From positions 23,344,001 through 23,408,000 of the forward strand of contig CM063288.1 of assembly GCA_032173965.1 (NCBI GenBank): a stretch of 64,000 bases of DNA, in the 5' to 3' direction. The notes under the pieces are model-generated. The model was not told the origin of the DNA and ran no database searches. It saw nothing but the letters and a program-made list of their open reading frames with translations. Below are positions 1 to 15,100 of the stretch, one piece after another. A program made the translations under genes and the position numbers. Numbering within the stretch: position 1 is the first letter of the stretch; each line of letters opens with the position of its first letter. Source of the DNA: Sitta carolinensis (lineage: Eukaryota; Chordata; Aves; Passeriformes; Sittidae).

Positions 1-644
1 CTGGTCAAAGGAGGCTTGCTAAATAGCCTTCCTATCCTGCCTTGTCCATCTTCAACATTTGCACCCTGAATCACACTTACCCGAGCTGATCTGCCCACAT
101 ACCCACTGAGGATTGCAAGTGCACCATTTCATTCATGTAATGATCCATCTGCTTATTACAGAGAAATATCTCACCTTGTACACCAGCAGTGAACTGTGTC
201 TCAGAGCTGTCCCTTTGTTCCTCTCCTGTTACCAGATATTAACAGTTTTCCTCCTCTTCTGGCAGGAAGGCAGCTCTTCCCTTCAGGCCACAGCCATCAA
301 GACTGCATTTGTCTAAAATGAGAGAAAAATGTAGACGATCTTCGTAGGTCTTTCTTGAAACAGCAAAAGAGCAGATAAAAATAAGCGGGTTGACTGAAAC
401 CTTTTGTGAGCCTAAACTTTAGTGCAGATTAAGAAAGTAATTTCAGTCATAATAGTAGAGTTATCATAACATTTTGTTGTTTTTAAAGGAAACTTTCTGC
501 TGCATTTATATGAATAAGGGTAATTTCTTTTTAGCTGAGTTGTGTCTGTCTGTATTCCTCTGTGATTTCTAACATCCAGAGTTTCAAGGCAAATATATCT
601 GAACTGCACATACCCTTCCTACCTTCCTTTTATGTTTGGGCTTG

Positions 645-765
645 GTTTGGGTTTTTTGTTGTTGTTGTTGTTGTTGTGTTTTTTTGGGTTTTTTGGGTTT
701 TTTTTTGGTTGTTCATTTGGGTGTGGTTGGGAGGTGGGTTTTTTGGGGGATTTTTTTAAAGTTTT
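645..765. repeat. G/T-rich low-complexity tract with (GTT)n core
   Basis: Contains about six consecutive GTT units near 658-676 and then runs of T interrupted by GGG/GG. Frames read through it are Phe/Gly/Val or Lys/Pro/Asn-rich and are not genes. Confidence 0.9.
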
Positions 766-2716
766 TGTCTGCTTCTCACAGCGTTCATCAACTCTGAACA
801 CACCCCTCATTCTTACGAGTGCTCAGAAACTCCCACCCATTTTTACTTTAGAAACCATTCCCACTTGAGGTTTGTGGTTTTGTGCGTTTATGAGGTTTTT
901 GCAGCATGGTTTGCTTGGGTGCTATTTGGGATACAACATCTCTAAAATTAAAACTGTTACCCACTATCTGGGAGATGTTAGACATTAGTGACTTGTAAGT
1001 AGCACTGTTGTTCTGGGGTCATCTAAAGCAACTACAGGTGGAAGTAGCAGTTTCAGGCGAGGTTTTTACATTCTTTATCTGTGTATACCTGTATTAGAAG
1101 GCATTTTCCAAGCAACAAACTAGCAGTACCTGCTGAGAGGCTTCTAGGGTGAGGCAACATACCTAAAATGACCCCCATTTGTAGGAGCATGGAAATTAAT
1201 GAACCTATATTTCAAGGAAAAATAAGGCCAGACCTCTGTTATCTTAAGCTTGTTATCCATGTGTCTCTGAAGGTCCCCAAGCCTATGAAATTAGCACTGC
1301 TGGAAAGCAGGAGAGTCATCAATAGTCAGTAAGGAAATCCTCCTCCACACAGCCCTCAGAGCTAGGCTGGAGCAGATCTAAAGCATCCTCTCAGCCCCAA
1401 ATTACTGTCTAAACACAAACCACTAGTCAGCACTCTGGAAAAGGTGCTATGTGCTGTGAGTGGCTTTTAATCTACTTCTCTCTCCCCACACTATTCAACC
1501 ATTTTCTGTTTGTCTCATAACATATAAAGCTTGGCTTCAAAGCTTTACATTATAGAGTGGGGCTGAACTATTTCAAATGCCCACAGGACTTCCATTATTC
1601 TCCTTGCTCTTCTGAAATGATTAATGCTTGGGAAAACACAGTTGCCCTGGGATGGCTGGAGCGAATACCCACGTGTCTCCAGACAGCTGTAACCAAAAGC
1701 AGCAGCAGAATGACTAAAGCTCTGCTGACTGCAGTGCCCAATCAATAATCCATGGCAAAAGCATTACAAGCTGTACAATGTACCATAGGGCTGACAGAGG
1801 TATTGCTAGCAGCAGGATCCCTCAGTGCAAATCCAGCTCTGGAGAATCTAGAATGTTTAGAGGTTTGTTTTTCAAAGCACCTACTTGGTATCCATGCAGT
1901 AGAAATTTGAAAAGGCATTTGTTTGGTGCATTAGTTTGGATTGCTCCATCTCCATAAAACTGGAAGAAAAATTCTACTTGAAAATTAGCATGAATATAAA
2001 TTTTGATGTCATTAAAAGGATTAAAAATAAACATAAGATTTTCACACAGCCTTTTATTCCTACAGGAGTAAAATCACACGTGCCAGAAGACTTGTTAAAC
2101 TGTATCTGCTAAACAAAAATATGAATTACATAGATGTAGTTATTTTGTAAGAATCCTTCAGACTCATATATTTGTCACAAATCTGTAATTTAGTAGCCAA
2201 AGACAGATGAAAGAGCAATTTTTTTTTTAGGGGGACCTAAATGTTACTTTGAACCCTTGAGCTGCATTTGGGAACATACCATGGAAACATATCTGCTTGT
2301 AGGCAAGGCACTTGTCAGTCTGGTTACATGCAGCCTTCCTCTTACAAAGATACACATCACAGTGCACCAGTGGCACATCAAGGCTGCAGGGATTTTGAAA
2401 GCATAGTTTCAGCAGAACTCCTCAGACAATCCTTAGTGTGAAATTCAGTGACCACAGTGCTAGGTGTGGGGCCTATGCAGTCCATAATTCTAGTGGTTGT
2501 TTTTATTTTCTCATTTTCCCATTTTCTCAAATTTTAGTCTCTTTCCTGATACTGTTCTCTATTTGTCCTTTGCAAAGCTATTTCTGTCCATCTATGTTCC
2601 AAACTTTCCCACAATTTTTCTTTCTTTTACTTCTATTCCTCTTTCTTTCTATATATTTTCTCAAATTTCTTCCTTCATAGTTTTCACATTTCTTCTTCTC
2701 TTAACTTGTGCATTGT

Positions 2717-2719
<3 letters not shown>

Positions 2720-2771
<52 letters not shown>

Positions 2772-2780
2772 TGTGTGTGT
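2720..2780. repeat. Poly-T followed by (GT)11
   Basis: Thirty-nine T residues (2720-2758) abut eleven GT units (2759-2780), a compound microsatellite. Confidence 0.95.
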
Positions 2781-3639
2781 ATATCTTAAGTCTCAGAGAG
2801 TTGTATGGCTACTTATTGAGCCCCCTTTAAAAATAATCCCTTCTTTGCCAGCTCTGCCTCTGCATTGGCCTTAAGTATACCTCATTGCTTAGATGTTAAG
2901 TCATTGTTAGCTTGCAGAGAAGCCAAGCACACTGATAAGTCAAACTCACACATGCAAACAAAGAAAACTCCAATTAGATTCTTTAGCTGTAACTAATAAT
3001 TTAACACCACACTGATTAGGTTTTAAGAACAGACTCCTGATAAGCACAAGAAGCTTCCTAGACATGTCTTCTACCAGTTATCATTTCCTTGAAGTCTCCT
3101 CACAGTACTCACACTTTTTTCTGATAAGTGCATCATGTCTCTGAAACTACTGCCATTTCTACAAATATATTTGCTCATGAAATGACAGCTGCAAGCAATT
3201 CTGATAACACTAAATTAGCAGGAGACTGAAAATAATGTGCTTGTCAAACACCTTCCAGTCCCACTCCCTTTCTCCGAATGTTCAGGCAAGGGAACGTATT
3301 TTTTCCTTCTTTTCTGTGATTTGCATTTTCATTTGCTGAGTGTATTATAATGTCCTGTTTATCTTGGACTGCAGCATCAAGATCTTTGTACATCTTATTC
3401 CCTCTAGTAATTTCCCAGGCAAGTATTTCCCCACTGCACCTATTTGTTAAACAAAAACAAAAGATTTCTCTAATGTAGAAAAGTAGCAACTGTCCTCATA
3501 GAAAGCCAAAATCTTTCTAAAGAATAATTAATTTTCTGGAAACAGTTCAACAGAGTGGCATCATGTGTGTGAACATGTGTTAGCAAGAAATAAAAGTTTC
3601 AAATTGTATAAGCTCTCTCCTAGTTGATTGGAATAATAA

Positions 3640-3685
3640 AAACAAAACAAAACAAAAACAAAAAAAAAACCCCCAAAAAACAGTT
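3640..3685. repeat. A-rich (CAAAA)n-like simple sequence
   Basis: Interrupted aaaac units lead into an A-run and a ccccc-aaaaaa segment. Confidence 0.85.
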
Positions 3686-6600
3686 CAACATATTTCAGGG
3701 TCCTCGTATACCATTAGTTCATGCCCCCACCCAGGATTTCTGGAACCACTAAACCCTGAAAGGCTTCTTAAATTGCTCCCCACTTCCAAGCACTGTATTC
3801 TTGGGATTGGGAAGAAAGATTGCCATTAATATTCAAACACAGCTTCAACCCAACCCTGTCCCCAACAATGTGCTTAGGATGATACATGACCTATTCCCTT
3901 AAGCTAGTGTTAGGAATAGTCCATTACTCTGACTCCTCACTCACCAAAAAGAGCATGCAGGAAGCACATATGCTTTTAGCTACCACCTCTCTGCTTAGTG
4001 CATTGTTTTCACTGTGTAGCACCATCCAGGAGGGCTTACAGAGAGGCTTCAGCCTCTTGGGAACACTGCCCAACCCTGTCCTTCAGTTCAGCCATGATGA
4101 CTGTTTCATCTCTCTTTAGTTCAGTGACAAGAGGCTCTCTTGGAGCTAATCCAAAGTTTCTCTCATGGTCTTCAGCTTCTGGAAGAACCTTTGCTTTGTT
4201 TGGAGTCCTTCTGGTTCTTCCTGTTATGATGGCTCAAAAGCATCAGTAGGGAAGTACTGAGCTGAAAGTTGATGCAGTTGAAGGTTTCTGAGGGCTGACT
4301 TTCTGTGTGCCAATAACTAATAGCAGAGAGCACTTCTCTGTGGTTTTACCCATCAAGAGTTCTGGGTAAATAGTTTATGCAGATGGGGTAGCTCCCTTCC
4401 CATTATTTTCCCTTGCTGTGAAAGATGAGAGTCACGAAGATTTGGAGCATGGGACTTAAATAAAGTTTTATGAAATTATATTTTCCTGTTTTAGAATAAA
4501 GCCTGTCAGAAGAAAAAGCAAACAAAAAAAATTACGCGAGTTAAAATTCCCACAGCTGCATCCAAGTATTTTTTAAAATGTTGTTATCCCTCTGGAGTTA
4601 GCACGATGTTGATGATACTGCACAGAGGTGCAAAGTGTTTTTAGCTGAATCACACTGTTATCAGATGCCATGTGCTCTGTGAAAACAAAGTTTTTGTTGA
4701 TTCAAGGTCAGACAAGTTCCATCAATATTTATCTCTTATTGACTCATCCAGAAAGTGCTTCCAAGGTTTAAACTGGCCAACCACAGATACATTTGAGTGC
4801 ATTATCTTCAATTTCCTCAAATATATGTAGTGCTTACTTCCCTTTCCCCACTTCAGCATCTCCATTAGACATAAGACTACCTTCTCAGTATCCTTCCACC
4901 TTGGTCTGTATCACCACTTATAATGTCAAGAAGCAGTTTCAGCTGTAGGATCCTGGATTGACAGAACATACTCTTATCCCCACATGGCTCTGCATGCCTG
5001 TGAACAGCAGTTGCCACATTTCTTAGGGGGTGAAAAGTGATTTTTGTGATTCTGCTTAGTGTTCTCTGAGCCATATGATTCTTTTCAGGTTTTCCTGCTC
5101 ACTTATTTTTTCAGTTCAGTTTTGACTCTGTGGCTTTTTCCCTTAACATAAGGCATGAGCTTTTAGTTGCAAGTGTTTCTTAAGCCCACTCATTCCAGGA
5201 AGTTTTTAGTAGGGCACCAAGATATTCTCAACTGTTACGCTGCATACATTCTCTTTCCCGCTTTAGAAAAATACTGAGATTACTAGTTGCTTTATCTAGT
5301 TTTATCTTTTCTAGCCCACAACTTTGTAATCAAAGGTATTTGAAAAACAGCTGAACAGAGATGAGAAGCAAGGCATATTTGATTAGGGCTGGCAAATGTG
5401 AATAAAGCTGTACTTATTCTGGGCCAGATCCAGACTGAGTCATGTGGATTTACAGGCTCAGCTCAGCCTGGTGGTGTCTGTACCATACTGGCTTCCATGA
5501 TATACAAACATATTCTCCCTCATCTAGGCAGTACCTATAGCAGTGTACAGCAGCTTTCCTTGGACTCTTTTCTCCCTGCTTCACTTTCAGAGTTGCTTTT
5601 GTGTCACTCTCAATACAGTGACCATCTTAATTTTTCTGTGCTTTTAAAACTTGGCCTCAGTGTTAGTGTTATGTTGGCATATCTGGGTCATTGCCCTTAA
5701 GCAACTCCTAGCCCAGGTTTCTGGTCTTTGCTCCTTTCCTGCACAGGGTGAGCACTGCATGGGCTGGGACAGTCCTTGTCTCTTCCAGGTGCAGCTGTGT
5801 AGCTCCTTCTGGGCTGCCTGGTTCTTGCTCTCCCACCGGCAATAGCAGATGATTGCTCTTAGAAATATTCCTTACTGGATTTATTAAAAATGTCATAACC
5901 ACTATTAGTCATGGCAGAAAGATGTACCTACACAGTAGTCTGAACCACAGGAATTAATGGGAATATGAGTCCAGTGCTTAGCAGATTTATCATAATGGAA
6001 ACAATTTTAATCCCTCTTGAGCCAGTTTAACCAACACACAAATGATTCTGTAGCTAATTAGCAGGTCTTTGTAGTATTCAGACCCCAATAAATATTAATG
6101 TGATGTCCTAAAGAATGAGGTTTATGTTCCTGAATCACACATTTGTTAAGTCAAGATTTGACCTTTTTGGAGATTACACGGTGAAACTCCTTCGCTCTCT
6201 GCAAACACAGGCAAAAATCAATCTCTTGCAAGCGCTCCCTAAAAGAATTCAAATGCCACATCCTACTCTTCATGGACACATTTGATTAAACTGAATACAA
6301 ATAGACTAAATAAATGGAACCATCCTAACCTAGCTACAAAAAGTTAAGTATTAACACAATATCCACATCTTCTGCTCTTCCTACATTAAGAGGACAATGT
6401 ATCTATATATAATTGTTTCTAAAAATATACATTAACATCCTGCTGCAGATACAACGTCAAACACACCCAAATTAGTAAATGCTAAAATGAACTCTATTAG
6501 TAGAGTGATCATTCACTGTCCCATTCTACTATTTTCCTCCCAAACTAATGATCAATAGGATTTTAACTCTTGCACTGCACACACAGTTCCTTACACAGAG

Positions 6601-9600
6601 GAGCAACTGTTAACAGAGATAATGAAGAACAGCATGGCACCCTGTCTACCAAAGGGTGACAGGGCAAGGGCTTGCTTGCTGTGGAGATTCCTGGCTAGCA
6701 AGAGCCTGAGGGGGGCTGCAGTGCTCAGGGAAATGAATTCAGAAGGGACACCTGTGACAATTGGATAATATAAACAGTAACGGTGAAGAGCCATGAAAAT
6801 GAGCTGAGAGATTTCATTTTGCCCCAATAGCCACCTGCATTACATTCCCATGAAACTTCCACTAAAGCTCTGGAGCGCTGACGAAAGCAAAGAGAAACTG
6901 CCAGCCTCCATGGGCAGAAGTATTAGAACTTGGCCAGCGATATGACTCATGATCTACACAGAAATATTTACAGAAGCTGAAAAAAAATGAGAGTCCATGA
7001 TCTTCCAGCTTGTGACCTACCCTGTTTCAGCGTGAGTGTTTTACAAAAAAAGTCCCACCACAGCTGCAGCCAGGTGTGACAAGTCGCCTTAGTATATTCG
7101 CAGTAAATCTCTAGAGAGGTACTGGTTGATCTGTTGGGAATATGGCTCAAGCACTTTCACATTGGCTGACGAATGTACGAGTATCTGAAATTGTAAAAAA
7201 AACTTTTATCAGGCCATCATTACTTCCATTATTGTTCTTTTTTTACTGAAAGACTTTTTTTTCTCTAAAAAGAAAGATCACCACAGCAATCAGATATGCC
7301 TAATGCACATCTGCAGCAACACTGCTACAGTTACTTAGCAACCAGTGAGGATTAAAAAAAGAAATTATGTAAAGGAAGAGAAAAATTAGAAGCAAATTGA
7401 GCTGAATAAAAAGAAAGCAAATACCATATTAACATTCAACGTGCATGAATACATGGTGCTGTCTTTGCTGCATGCACCACCAACTGTTGAACATTGTTAA
7501 ATCAGCTTCTACTGTTTAAAATCAAAGCTCAGTCTAACTTAGGTTTGAAGATGTGTCATCTAGAATCTTATGATATATCCTCTTCTCTGTTTCATATTAA
7601 GGGCAGAAAGGTGCAAGAAAATGAAGAATGGCATGTTGACCAAAAGCTGTTGGAGGTAAGTACCACCTCTATCACTGAGAAGAGAAAGGAACCTCAACAG
7701 GAATAATTTACAAAGAGTGATATTTTGTTCCCTCTATTGAAAAAGAATACCCACAAACATCCACGGCCTTTCTGGAGGATTGGAAACTTGTCTGCTGCAG
7801 AAGGAAGCATTGAGACACCTCTGCTGGCCAATGAGTTTCATGCACACTGTTAAAATCTGCTCATACGGACAAACACATCGTCCCCTTCTCGCTTGACTGG
7901 ATCTCCCTTCTCCTGCACAGATCCCTACCAGCTCAGGCAGGATTTAAAGTTTTCTTTGATTTACTTTAAAATGTGAAGATTTCTTGTATGTTCTGTCATG
8001 GAGCAAAGATAATGAAATTTCTATATGTTTGCCAATCTAACATAAATTTTTGGCTTAACTTGTATGATTTAGGAAGGAATTAATCACATTTTGAAAGAAA
8101 TCGCAGTCTTTACTGAAATTAATGATGCTGTGAATTATTACTCAGATTCTCAGCAGGAGATAATTATGTTTATGATAATTTGGAAAATGTAACACTGCAG
8201 TTTTCTTTATAAGCCAGCAGTGTTTCCTCAGGAGGCCATATTATATATATCACCTTCCAGTGCAGGAAGAGTCTTAAGTATAAAATATCAGAGACCAAAT
8301 TGGTTTCTGTACTTAATTATTACATTATTTCTTATGTTACATTTCAGCAAAAGTGGTGGCATTTACAACTCATTAATAGTTTTCTGTGGAATCAAATGCA
8401 TCAAAATGAAAAAAATAGTACTTCATTTCATGTTTTACACTGAAATACTCTTGTGCCAATAAACCCCACATACTTCCTGGCTTTGCTTTTAAATTTGTTT
8501 GCGGGTAAAGCCAGTTAAAGGTAAAATAACCCTCAAAAACTCTCCATTAACTTAATTTTTTTCAAAACTTTGAATCAAAAATCCACAGTGTTTAATGTGC
8601 TGCAGGTCTGCCACTATCATATTCTAAATTTCCATAAAAAAAAGATTTTCTTGTCAAATGCAAGAGAGAAATTAAAGGGTCTTTTTCAAGTATCAAAGGG
8701 AGAGAAAAATAAGGTCAAAAAAAGGACTCTGAGATGGGTTTCCCTTGGTCTTAAATTTTAGTTAAGTACCAAGCATTTTAAAGGGAATATGTGTTCATCT
8801 GCACTTGTCAGAATAAACCCTCTCCTGAGCTGCTGGTGCTAAAGCAGCATCCTTTTCTGCCTGCTGCTCTTATCCCAGCCTGTTGCTGCCAAAAGAAGCT
8901 CTCATTACCTTTGGGCTTTACAAACGGCAGTTTCCTCCGTTTGTCCTGGAGAGCATGGCATGCTGTACAAAGCTTCAATGAGGTGGAAACTTGTGGTTTA
9001 CAGTAAGCAGAGGCATGGAACAGGACCACAAAAGCTTAGATGGAAATATAAGCATTTTAAGAGGTTCAATGAGGAATGTCAATGCATAGCCATCTCTTCA
9101 TCCAGTCTTTGAACACTGCAAGAATTCTCACCGGGGCAGTGTAGGTGTGAAAGGCTGACTTGCGTATTCTCTACAGCAATGGTGAGCATTAAAGTCTTGC
9201 TGTGAGACTGAACAGGGCAGGTCGAGTCCTTTTCAAGAGTCACCAGCAGCTGACAGATTGACTTTCAAGGATCATCTCAGTCCCACAAACCTCTAGCCAC
9301 TTGAGAGTGAGATCATTCTTATGATTGCGTCTTTGTTTAAGTCACACATTTGCTACCTTTCCAACATAATCATGTGAAGATTTTTCTCAGAATTTCTATT
9401 TTCCCTTTTGTCACTTGCAGCTGGATTAACCCTGAAAGGCCTGAAATTCAATTGTATTTAGTTCCAAGAAAACAGAAATAGACCTCCATATAAGCAAGTA
9501 AATAAAGTATGAGTATCCTAGTGGAAACAGGCGCTTTCCCTGGACTACAGAAGCACAGAGAATGGTTTGAGTTCTGGGCTGGTTTTCTGCCAGTCATATT

Positions 9601-12039
9601 TAAAGCCAAGACTACCTGCAGCTGGTTTTCCTCCTGCTCTTTAAAGAGAGTTCATTATCTCTTCCTCACATCTCCATGCCTCACTCCAAATCTTAAATTT
9701 GGAGAGGGATACAACAGACTGTTAAACTTTCCTTCTTCAGGATGATAAGGTTCACTGGCTCCAGACGCAGTAGGAAGAATCCCAAAAGCTGGATGGGCAA
9801 AACCAGGCAGGTATTTCTGGAAGAAAGATGATATCATAATAGTTACATGGAGTGCCATTTCTATTATTACTTATTATCCTCTATTCTTCTGTCCAGTTCA
9901 TTTCCCTCCAGAGGCCTCAGAGTACTTTCTTACATCAATTTATTTGTCATATGCCTAAACTGTAGGTTTTCTGGGACAGGATCATTTCTGTGTGCAAGCA
10001 ATAATGAGGACAGTGAAGGCCTGATTGCTGACTCAGACCACTTGAAATAAAAATGCTGGTAAGAAATGCTGTGGGGAGACATTGAGGAGTAATCCAGCCT
10101 ATCACAGAAAACCTGATGCTTCAGCCTCACACAGAAGTTTTGCTTTCCCAATACTGTACATTAAAAGAAAGAAAGCATGATAAGTTGTCACCTAAACTAT
10201 TTACAATCATTTTCTTATGTTCTTTGTATATAATGTAAGACAGATTTCTTGTCTATTAAGGTTGGTTCCTATCAGTAGACTTGAGGTAGTGTCTTTTGAC
10301 CTTGGAGGAGAGGCTGAAATGCTTTGCTACAGGTACACAGTCTCTTCTACCTGTAGGTATTTTACCTGCAATCATTTCCATTCAGAGGAGAGGTGCAGAG
10401 CTAGAGACTAATAATGTTAGTTTCTGATGGCCAGATATGACTATTTATCTTAAAAGTTAAATTGCATGAAAAATACACACCTGGGGTTTCAAAAAAGCAA
10501 ACTGCCAGGCAGAAGATGTTTTTCAATAAACTCCTCATGCCCAGAACAACAATTTTCACAGTATGTGTGACAGACACTGCTTTTTGCAAAGAGCTTGTGA
10601 TTTTTGGAAACCCTTTGGCATACATCTGGGTAGAGATCACTGCTGAAACCCATGGTTCACTTAGAAATATGTCAACTACATTGCTGTTGGTATTTGAAGG
10701 ATAGTTAGTAAGTCCTGTGTTCGAGACAACCTTTTTAGTCAACACAAAAACTGTGTAACAAACTTTTTTTCTTTGAAAGACTGGCACTTAAAAAGACTTC
10801 ATGATTTAGTTCAGAACCATTCCATTTAATGGAATTTAATGGCTGATGATTTAAGTCTTCCATAGTGGATGAATCATAAATTCTGAAACCTAGCACCGTT
10901 TTTGTTTTACTGTTGTGATGGGCATCTGTACTGACCAAGATATAAATAAAAAAATCCAAGTGACTGTGCATCATAAATATTTATTTCCCAAATTATATTT
11001 CCTTATCCATCAGACATACCTGGGACTGATGCTGAAAGATGTCTTCACAATAAACCCTTCCAGCAGCTGCAGAATGAGCAATGGGGACATCTCGGGGTCT
11101 TTATTAATTTAGAGGTAGCAGGAAAGTGAGACTGAGTTTCTTAAAACTGTGCCCCAGCAGCTTTCCTGACACATTTCACAACATGAGCCAGACAGCTGTT
11201 CTCATCTTTCCTGTAGACAAAATAAAGATGACTTTTCATATCAGTGCAACTTATTTTTCAGTTAACAAGCTGTCCCGCTAAGCCAAGAGCTGCCCTCAAC
11301 GGTCACTGTCTGTAGATACCATTTCTGTGCTACCAGGTATCTGGCAGGAAAAGGAACAGAAAGGCTGTGAGAAGCTGGTGGTCTTGCCAGACTGCTAGTC
11401 TGGGGAAAGCTCTTCACAGTCACTATTAACTCTTGAATTACTGGTATTTTCCAGAAAAAAAAAAATAGTGAATACTTGGTAGAAATACATTTATTTAACA
11501 GGAAGGCCACAAACCCCAACTGTTATTTGAGCTGTTGATACCATATAATCTTTCACACTGGTGGCTTCTGGGAAGAAACCAGCAAATATACCACTCATCA
11601 CTCTTGGTTTCTACTTTTTGCTGTAATGTATTTTTAACAGCTTTAATTATTGTTTGGCTCTTGTACTTGAAGTGTTCTCTATGAGTCAGGCTAAAACTTA
11701 ATACACATTAAATAATAAAAGAGAAGCAGCCAATTAGTAAAAATGTATCTGAATACTGTGCAATGCAACCATCAAGCAGCTGATACAGGATGTTTGATGT
11801 AATTACTGGGGCTTAGATGTCAAATGATTGAACAAAGCAGCAAATCAATGAACTGTGCTTATACAGATTATTAAAATCGAGAGTGGTGAGGGATCTCAAG
11901 GTATCAGTCAACACATTCCGCTGCAGTGAGTCATTTTTTGGCAAAAATTTGCTGAGGGATTGTGAAATCTCTATTGTAGGTTTTAAGAACAAAGCCTTGA
12001 CAATCTATGCCAATGCTTAGTCACCCAAACCATGAGAAT

Positions 12040-12170
12040 TCTTTCCTAACATCTCATTTAAATCTTCCTGGAATTTAAGCTCATTCTCTCTAGTGCTAGC
12101 CTCAGTTAGCACAATGAACAGGTTGTTTTATTATTTTCTGCTGGAGCCTTCACAGACTTGACATAGAGCA
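12040..12170 (-). mobile_element. Possible very old CR1-like remnant
   Basis: The segment ttctttcctaacatct followed by catttaaatcttcctgga resembles the reverse CR1 3' region. The remaining part is too diverged to be sure. Confidence 0.3.
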
Positions 12171-15100
12171 GATGTTGCATGGGGGCTGATGAGGGCTGCA
12201 CCCTTCCCTTACCCCATCCTGTGCAAATCACAGCTCTTGCAGATCCTGTCCCAGCAGCAGCAGGGCTGAGCGCGGCGCTGCAGCACCTCCGGGGCTGTAA
12301 AGATCCAGTTAAGCCCTAAGGGCAAACAGATCTCTGCATATCCAGTCTCTGCTATCTAAGCCAAGACAAAGGCTCTCATTTAGCTCTCCTTACTTGTCTT
12401 GCTTTAGCTAGAGCTTGGACACTTTACTTGCATACTGTGAGAATATTAATATTTTATTTCTTCTTCACACTTTTTTGTTTGACCTATTTAAATAATATAA
12501 TTATAAACAAACTCCACATAAGCAGGACTGATATGTTATTCAACCTTGGGAAAATATTAAAATGAGATAAAAAGTCCCAAACCAAGATTTTAAGGTTTAG
12601 GATATTGTCCCAACAGTAAAGAAATTACTGAGAGGTTGTGGGAGGAAGGAAGCTTTTGGAATTTCCTTGCTTGCTTTCTTTTCTAGCTTATGGTCCTGAT
12701 ACTGAAGCAGTTGCTGACCTTTAACTGTGATATTACAGAGGGAAAATGGGGACATTCTGATAGGAAAATGAAGCTATGCGTATCATCATGTAAAAATCAT
12801 TAATACTGGTGCCCTCAGATAATTGACTTGCTGGGAAATTTTCAGATATTTAAACCAAAGAGAAGCCCAGCTATTTAATTTCACTGCTTCTCTGTGAAGT
12901 GTAAGTTACTACACTTTTAAAATGTTCAATTGGCTGAGCAATTCCAAACTGGTTATTTGGTTGTGCCCTCAGCAGTAAGTGTGGCAGGCTGAATGCAGCC
13001 CCAGAGCTTTCACTCCTGTGCTATGCACACACCTCCCATCCACACCATATATCAGCAGACATCACAGGGCAACTAGAATCTGAACTGGAGCTCCTCTGGT
13101 GATTTCAGGGCTGTTTCCATAAAGCTAAGGGAAGACAGCCCATAAACACACAGCATAGAACAGCTAAAAGCAACATGATGCAAACCTTTAGGGTGAATGG
13201 AATTGTTGTGTGAGGTAGTGTAGAAGAAATCTACAGTGATGTAGCAATGACAGACTTCTCTCAGTAAATCATCAGCAAGGTGCAGGAGGAGCATGTTTGA
13301 GAAATGAAGCAAAAGTAAAAGCACTAAACCCTTTAATCAATGAAAGGGTTTTCTCAGGGCTTGTACCTGATGTTTCACTTTAACAGCCACACAGATCCAC
13401 CTTGGCAATAAAAGACATAAACGTAACATCCTCAAAGAGTCTGCCCACAGCTCATGGAAGGCACCTGTGGCTTCTTCCCTGGCCACTTTAACAGGTTCCA
13501 GATGATGCTGGGGAGGGCTGCCCTGAGCAGGCCCTTTCTTTACCCCCTTCTCCCTGCCTGCTACAAGGTATTTAGAGGCAAACCCTAAATGTATCCTCTG
13601 GAAAGAGGTTATTCCACATCAAATTCACAAATGTTTATCTGGAACACAGGTATTTATTACCTTGATGCCTGTGTTTCTGATTACTTCACATGAACAATGT
13701 TGGAAGTCACTTGAATGGTATCCAAGGAGACAACTTCACTGAACTGAACTAATTAATCCTCTCTTGTTGCTGTTTACAATTCTTTTTAAGCAGGCAGTAA
13801 CTGATCCCGTAGAGCCGGTTATGGCTCCTCCTTAAGGACTGCTTTATACAGATATGCAATACATTTATCAGAGCTGGGTTTGCCTCTCAAAGTAATGTTA
13901 TTAAGCTTCTCCATTTCATTCCTAGCATATTATTTTCCACTTTTAGCTACCAGCCTCTAGTTCACATTAGCTCCCCATGGATTTAATTTCCCTTTAGTTT
14001 CAGTAACATGGCTATCACCCCTACGATTCCATTTCTGGTGCGTTATTCCAATTTTGCCACCAGGTGTCATCAAAAGGCTCACCAGTACCGGGGCTCGCGC
14101 TTCCTGAAGGATTTGGGATCTCGGGGGTGTGTGTGAGGTGTGTGGGGAGTGCCAACAAACTGACACAGTAGCAAGGGGTCATGCTTCTGGATTTCTTTGT
14201 TTAGCTAGACTTTGCATTACAGCAGCAGAATGCAAACCACACGCTCCAGATGTTTGCACCGTGGTGGGTGACGCCAGCCTACCTTTGGTTTTGCTAGGAG
14301 TTATTCCAAAGCTGGCCTGGATTTAGTCCTCATAATCAAGCCTGGAAGAACTCATCCTTCTTGTGTCTGGCCTTAAAGACTTTTCAATCAGCCATTGGAA
14401 CTTCCACTTACACAAGATCTACAGGAGGAAAAAACAAATTGGAAAGGCATCAGATAGGACACACTTATTCATTGCAGGGTTTAATTTAAGAAGTTTTTAC
14501 TTCCTTCCTCTCTTCCTGGTAGACTGAGAAGTAATTTTTTTCCAGAGCAAATGTAGCTCTTCATCTGTGTTTTTATTTCTCCCTCTCCAAATTTTCATTT
14601 TTTCAACAAAATATATTCAACACTGTTTCTACCCATCACAGTCTACCTGGCCCGTATCTGTAGGCCATCACATGGCCAGTTCTCCATTTTTACATTAATT
14701 TACAGTGTAAGGCATTTCCTTCTTTTCATCTTGACTAGGAGCTTGGATGAATTATTGTTCCCCAGTGCTGTTAATTGGACACCTGATACAAAGGAATAAA
14801 CTTTCCCTCACTTCCCACAGGCAGCCAGGCACCATGGGTGGGACTCACTGTCTGCATGGGCAAAGCAAGCCCAGCCAGCAGGGTGCCAAGGTGGCACAGC
14901 CACCCTGAGATATCACCTACCAGCAATTTACAGAAAGAATATTGCATTAAGGAAAGATCACACCACTAAAGTCTTTAGTATCTTTCAGAAAGCAAATCGG
15001 CTCCAATGCACATATAAATTATATATTTCCAAGTTTTTGTTATTTTGTTTCAGCTCATACAACATTTCAATTGATTTGTCATTTCTGCAAGGTCCAATTT

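Larger units (their letters stand above)
1..12039. other. Intergenic DNA, no gene recognised
   Basis: AT-rich sequence far downstream of ZNF385B. Apart from a G/T-rich tract (about 645-765), a poly-T/(GT)n tract (2720-2780) and A-rich simple sequence (3640-3685), I see nothing I can name. Open frames reach at most 128 codons (10401-10787, minus) and lack motifs or conserved-looking composition. Confidence 0.6.

Noticed and set aside
562..868. Phe/Gly/Val-rich and Lys/Pro/Asn-rich frames
   Set aside because: Produced by the G/T-rich low-complexity tract.
10401..10787. 128-codon minus-strand frame
   Set aside because: No domain, no splice-consistent neighbours, and the opposite strand is also open; typical of chance frames in AT-rich DNA.
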